DNA of 17,508 nucleotides, from NCBI GenBank assembly GCA_022776205.1, contig JALFIK010000050.1, positions 1-17,508 on the forward strand, given 5' to 3'. The position numbers and the translations under genes were made by a program. Under the pieces are notes generated by a model. That model was not told the DNA's origin. It saw only the letters and a program-made list of their open reading frames with translations, and made no database searches. Origin of the DNA: Eubacterium sp. (GTDB lineage Bacteria; Bacillota; Clostridia; Lachnospirales; Lachnospiraceae). Numbering within the stretch: position 1 is the first letter of the stretch; each line of letters begins with the position of its first letter. Below, one piece after another: positions 13,993 to 17,508 of this stretch.

Positions 13993-14985
13993 CTATCTTC
14001 CAAGAATCTGTGCAATCTCAAATTCGTATTCATCCACGTCTTTCGCCATACCAAGTGCATCTTCGATGTCGTAATCGATATACTGACCGTTACGATAACC
14101 AACGACACGGTTTGTCGCACCACTGCAGAGAAGATCAACCGCAAGAGCTCCCATATAAGAGGCATAAACTCTGTCCTTGGCTGTCGGACTTCCGCCCCTT
14201 TGCATATATCCTAAAATACTTGCTCTCGTCTCCACGCCGGTTGCCTGCTCGATTCTCTTTGCCATTCCATAAGATTCCCCGATTCCTTCCGCATTGATAA
14301 TCAGGTGATGTTTCTTACCACGGGCCTTTTTCTCAAGAATGCTGTCAATCAACGCATTCTCCAGTTTCGGTCTGTTACCGTCAAAGCGCTCCGGAATCAG
14401 AATGTCTTCCGCACCTGCACCAATACCACACCACAATGCGATATAACCGGCATTTCTTCCCATTACTTCAATGATGGAACATCTCTCATGAGATGTGGAA
14501 GAATCACGGATCTTATCAATTGCCTGCATTGCTGTATTGACTGCGGTATCGAAACCGATGGTATACTCTGTACAGGCAATATCCAAATCGATCGTACCCG
14601 GAAGAGCCACCGTGTTAATTCCCTGATTGGCAAGTTTCTGGGCACCACGGAAAGATCCGTCTCCACCGATGACAATCAGTCCGTCAATTCCATTCTCTCT
14701 TAAAATGTCTGCCGCTTTCTTCTGATATTCTAATTGTTTGAATTCTTCACATCTTGCTGTAAACAAGGCAGTTCCACCACGCGATATAATATCACAGGTG
14801 AACTCCTTCTCCATATCAAAAATCTCGCCATTCAATAATCCACTGTAACCCCGCATAATACCCTTTACATTAAGGCCTCTTGCCCAGGCGGTCCTTGCAA
14901 CAGCTCTGATGGCAGCATTCATACCCGGCGCATCTCCGCCACTGGTTAAAATGCCAATCGTGTCTACTGCGCTAGCTTTACTCAT
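13993..14985 (-). CDS. pfkA: ATP-dependent 6-phosphofructokinase
   Basis: 330 residues. It phosphorylates fructose 6-phosphate to fructose 1,6-bisphosphate, the committed step of glycolysis. Motifs in order: ILTSGGDAPGMNAAIR (12-27); the ATP site GGDGS (107-111), where Gly at the fourth position marks the ATP-using type and Asp would suggest pyrophosphate; the catalytic loop PGTIDLD (129-135) with Asp133 as the base; substrate contact MGRNAG (175-180); and LGYMQRGGSP (258-267). Most bacterial homologues have TIDND, and here the Asn is Leu134, with IACTEYT following. ATG start with GGAGG 8 nt upstream. It lies 52 nt after dnaE with no terminator or clear promoter between, so it is probably co-transcribed with it. 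Its product activates HprK, encoded elsewhere in the window. Confidence 0.95.
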   Translation of the reverse strand: MSKASAVDTIGILTSGGDAPGMNAAIRAVARTAWARGLNVKGIMRGYSGLLNGEIFDMEKEFTCDIISRGGTALFTARCEEFKQLEYQKKAADILRENGIDGLIVIGGDGSFRGAQKLANQGINTVALPGTIDLDIACTEYTIGFDTAVNTAMQAIDKIRDSSTSHERCSIIEVMGRNAGYIALWCGIGAGAEDILIPERFDGNRPKLENALIDSILEKKARGKKHHLIINAEGIGESYGMAKRIEQATGVETRASILGYMQRGGSPTAKDRVYASYMGALAVDLLCSGATNRVVGYRNGQYIDYDIEDALGMAKDVDEYEFEIAQILGR

Positions 14986-15037
14986 AGTGTTACCTCCATT
15001 TCATAATTCCCTAAGATTACCCTATCGAATACTTATA

Positions 15038-17508
15038 TTATATCTTTTCTGCCGATTTTTCAATACTCTTTTCTACAACCTTTACATTTTTTTCTCCAAA
15101 TAATGCCCGGAGATTTTCAAGGGTACTCTGACCGGAAGAAATATTTTCATAAGAAGGAAGCCTCTTAATCGCTTTCTCTTTTCTGGAATAAATTACAATC
15201 TCATTTTTCCCGGAATTTGCCCGGATTATGTCATAAAGAGCCTGCTGCCTTTCGGTAAATTCCGTAATGTCCGCTGTCTGAATCCATATTTCCTTCGGAA
15301 GATCCTCCATGGGGATCATATATTCTGCAACAAGCTTTCCGCTCTCCTCCGAGACCGACGCCCTTCCCTTTATATAGACGGCACTGTCTTCTTTCAAATA
15401 TTGTTTGTATTTCTGATAATCCCGTGGAAAAAGAATAACTTCCACCGTCCCGTACAAATCTTCAATGGTAAGAAAAGCCATGTTCTGGTTTGTCTTTGTA
15501 AGTTTCGGTGTGAGGGAAGTAATCATCCCTCCGATCACGTAATGTCTGCCATCCTTTACAACGGCCCGCCCGCTCTCCTCATCCGGCTCAAAATCCGTCG
15601 TCTTTGCCGTCACTTGTTTTTCTAAGGAATCCATATATTTTTCCAGAGGATGACCACTTACATAAATCCCAAGAACCTCTTTTTCCAGGGCGAGCTTTTC
15701 TGCCGTCTCATACTCACCCACATCAGGATACTGCATTTCATATTCTTTTTTCTCTTCCTCGGAAAAGAAATCGAACAAAGACATCTGCCCGGAGATACTC
15801 TCCTTTTTTTCCCGGTTTACTTCATCAAGCAAAACAGGATAAACGAGCATCTGCTGTTTCCGCGTTGCGCCGAAGCTGTCAAGAGCACCCGCTTTTATCA
15901 GATTTTCAATCGTACGTTTATTGATTTCTTTTGTACTTAAACGTTCCATGAAATCTTTCAGGTTTTTGTATTTCCCATGTTCCTGTCTTTCCCTGATCAT
16001 AACCTCGATCACATTTTTCCCAAGGCTCTTAATTGCGGAGAGTCCATAGCGAATCCCGTTGCCCGAAACAGAAAATCCGCTCTCTCCTTCATTAATGTCA
16101 GGAGGCAGAATCCGGATTCCCATAGACCGGCAGGTATTAATATACTCGGTGATTTTCTTCGGATTGGTAATTACCGATGTAAGAAGAGCTGCCATAAACT
16201 CCACCGGATAAAAGCACCGAAGCCATGCCGTCTGGTAAGAAACGACGGCATAGGCTGCTGCATGGGATTTATTAAATGCATATTTGGCAAAATCAATCAT
16301 CTCATCGAAAATCTTATTTGCCGTCTCTTCCGGAATTCCCCGTCGGATACATCCTTCCACACCCTCTTCTTCATTTCCGTACACGAAATTCTGCCGCTCT
16401 CTTGCCATGACATCTCCCTTTTTCTTTGACATGGCGCGGCGCACCAGATCGCTTCGCCCGAGGGTGTAGCCGGCAAGACGCATAACAATCTGCATGACCT
16501 GTTCCTGATAAACGATACAGCCGTAGGTTGGTGCAAGAATTTCCTCCAGCTGAGGGCAGCTGTACTCAATGGCATCCTGATTGTGCTTTCCCTTAATGTA
16601 TTTCGGAATAAAATCCATTGGGCCGGGACGATACAGGGAAATTCCTGCAATGATATCCTCCAGGTTTGTCGGCCGCAGTTCCTTCATGAAAGATTTCATT
16701 CCCGCACTTTCCAGCTGGAAAACACCTTCTGTTTTTCCCTGACCGATCATCTCATATACTCTGGCATCCTCATAATCAATGTCATCAATACAGAATTTCT
16801 TCCCCAGTTTTTTTTCAATCATACGGCAGGCATCCTGGATGACGGTAAGAGTACGAAGTCCGAGAAAATCCATTTTAAGTAGTCCCAGCTCCTCGATTGT
16901 CGTCATGGTAAACTGAGTTGTAATCACATTGTCCGCTCCTCTGGAGAGAGGAACAAACTCATCGAGTGGTTCCGAGCCGATCACCACTCCGGCCGCATGG
17001 ATGGATGTGTGCCGTGGTAGTCCTTCCAGACGCATGGACATATCGATCAGATTTTTTACTTCCTCATCACTGTCGTAAGCCTGTTTTAATTCCGGATTGG
17101 ATTTCAGTGCTTTTTCAATGGTAATTCCCAGTTCCATCGGAATCATTTTCGCCACATGATCCACCCGGGCATATGGGATATCCAGCACCCGGCCCACATC
17201 CCGCACTGCCATTCGGGCAGCCATCGTTCCGAAGGTGACAATCTGTACGACTTTGTCTTTTCCATATTTTTCATATACATAATCAATGACTTCCTGCCGC
17301 CTTTCATAACAGAAGTCAATATCAATATCCGGCATGGACACACGCTCCGGATTCAAAAAACGCTCGAAAATCAGCTGGTAACGGATCGGATCGATATTTG
17401 TGATTTCCAGACAATAGGCGACAATACTTCCCGCTGCACTTCCCCGGCCCGGTCCGACGGCAATTCCCTGACTTTTAGCAAAACGGATAAAGTCCCATAC
17501 AATAAGAA
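15038..17508 (-). CDS. dnaE: DNA polymerase III alpha subunit (DnaE), 5'-truncated by the window edge
   Basis: 822 codons are visible and the frame runs off the right edge; the N-terminal PHP domain and the first part of the palm, about 340 residues by comparison with E. coli, are outside. DnaE is the C-family replicative polymerase, here the DnaE type and not PolC, since no exonuclease insertion is seen. The fragment begins with VGPGRGSAAG (17-26). The catalytic aspartates are D60 and D62 in MPDIDIDF and a third in LLKMDFLGLRTL. GVFQLESAGM and SHAAAYAVVSYQTAW are classical fingers-region motifs. A helix-hairpin-helix region (NKRTIENLIKAGALDSFGA) and a C-terminal OB fold (VIGGMITSLTPK, then MAFLTIEDLYGTVEVILFP) follow. 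A TTG at 17356 lies within the conserved FLNPERVSMP and is not the start. pfkA is immediately downstream. Confidence 0.97.
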   Translation of the reverse strand, partial: LIVWDFIRFAKSQGIAVGPGRGSAAGSIVAYCLEITNIDPIRYQLIFERFLNPERVSMPDIDIDFCYERRQEVIDYVYEKYGKDKVVQIVTFGTMAARMAVRDVGRVLDIPYARVDHVAKMIPMELGITIEKALKSNPELKQAYDSDEEVKNLIDMSMRLEGLPRHTSIHAAGVVIGSEPLDEFVPLSRGADNVITTQFTMTTIEELGLLKMDFLGLRTLTVIQDACRMIEKKLGKKFCIDDIDYEDARVYEMIGQGKTEGVFQLESAGMKSFMKELRPTNLEDIIAGISLYRPGPMDFIPKYIKGKHNQDAIEYSCPQLEEILAPTYGCIVYQEQVMQIVMRLAGYTLGRSDLVRRAMSKKKGDVMARERQNFVYGNEEEGVEGCIRRGIPEETANKIFDEMIDFAKYAFNKSHAAAYAVVSYQTAWLRCFYPVEFMAALLTSVITNPKKITEYINTCRSMGIRILPPDINEGESGFSVSGNGIRYGLSAIKSLGKNVIEVMIRERQEHGKYKNLKDFMERLSTKEINKRTIENLIKAGALDSFGATRKQQMLVYPVLLDEVNREKKESISGQMSLFDFFSEEEKKEYEMQYPDVGEYETAEKLALEKEVLGIYVSGHPLEKYMDSLEKQVTAKTTDFEPDEESGRAVVKDGRHYVIGGMITSLTPKLTKTNQNMAFLTIEDLYGTVEVILFPRDYQKYKQYLKEDSAVYIKGRASVSEESGKLVAEYMIPMEDLPKEIWIQTADITEFTERQQALYDIIRANSGKNEIVIYSRKEKAIKRLPSYENISSGQSTLENLRALFGEKNVKVVEKSIEKSAEKI

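Noticed and set aside
15977..16429. 150-codon plus-strand open frame in dnaE
   Set aside because: Antisense to conserved polymerase motifs; no promoter or ribosome binding site.

Overview
The window looks like chromosome from a low-to-mid GC Gram-positive anaerobe, most probably a Lachnospiraceae member (Clostridia). The reasons are the murB-rapZ-whiA-HPr-like order next to hprK and uvrC, the dnaE-pfkA pair, an Fe-dependent alcohol dehydrogenase, strong GGAGG ribosome binding sites, and sigma-A type promoters. The genus cannot be fixed from this sequence. Almost everything is core housekeeping. No tRNA, rRNA, CRISPR array, transposase or phage gene is visible.

Layout. (a) 1-697, plus: the 3' part of an unrecognised membrane-anchored protein. 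It converges on (b) across a shared bidirectional terminator at 735-783. (b) 808-3917, minus: murB-rapZ-whiA-crh-like operon, with its own promoter at about 3982-4010. (c) 4159-10560, minus: rpe-mrp-ftsH-uvrC-hprK, tightly packed, driven from a promoter at 10614-10641 and ended by a terminator at 4031-4054. (d) 10739-11845, plus: an iron-containing alcohol dehydrogenase transcribed divergently from rpe. (e) 11952-13704, minus: yhdT-panF pantothenate uptake pair. (f) 13993-17508, minus: dnaE (5' end outside the window) followed by pfkA.

How the genes connect. HprK phosphorylates HPr and Crh on Ser46, and fructose-1,6-bisphosphate made downstream of PfkA activity is its classical activator. The HPr-like protein at 808-1065 keeps Ser46 and the HprK-docking sequence but has Asp in place of the phosphocarrier His15, so it looks like a Crh-type regulator and not a sugar-transport phosphocarrier. 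MurB and RapZ tie this cluster to cell-wall precursor supply, and WhiA to division or nucleoid control. The glmR/yvcK gene that sits between rapZ and whiA in Bacillus is absent here.

The most unusual structure is a pair of 58-nt elements at 11856-11913 and 13858-13915. Each is a stem-loop with the same bulge and the same A-A mismatch, followed by a T-run and GCGCATTTT. They lie in inverted orientation and exactly flank the yhdT-panF unit. The first also serves as the terminator of the alcohol dehydrogenase, and the second lies behind the pfkA terminator. Paired bases differ between the copies in ways that keep the fold.
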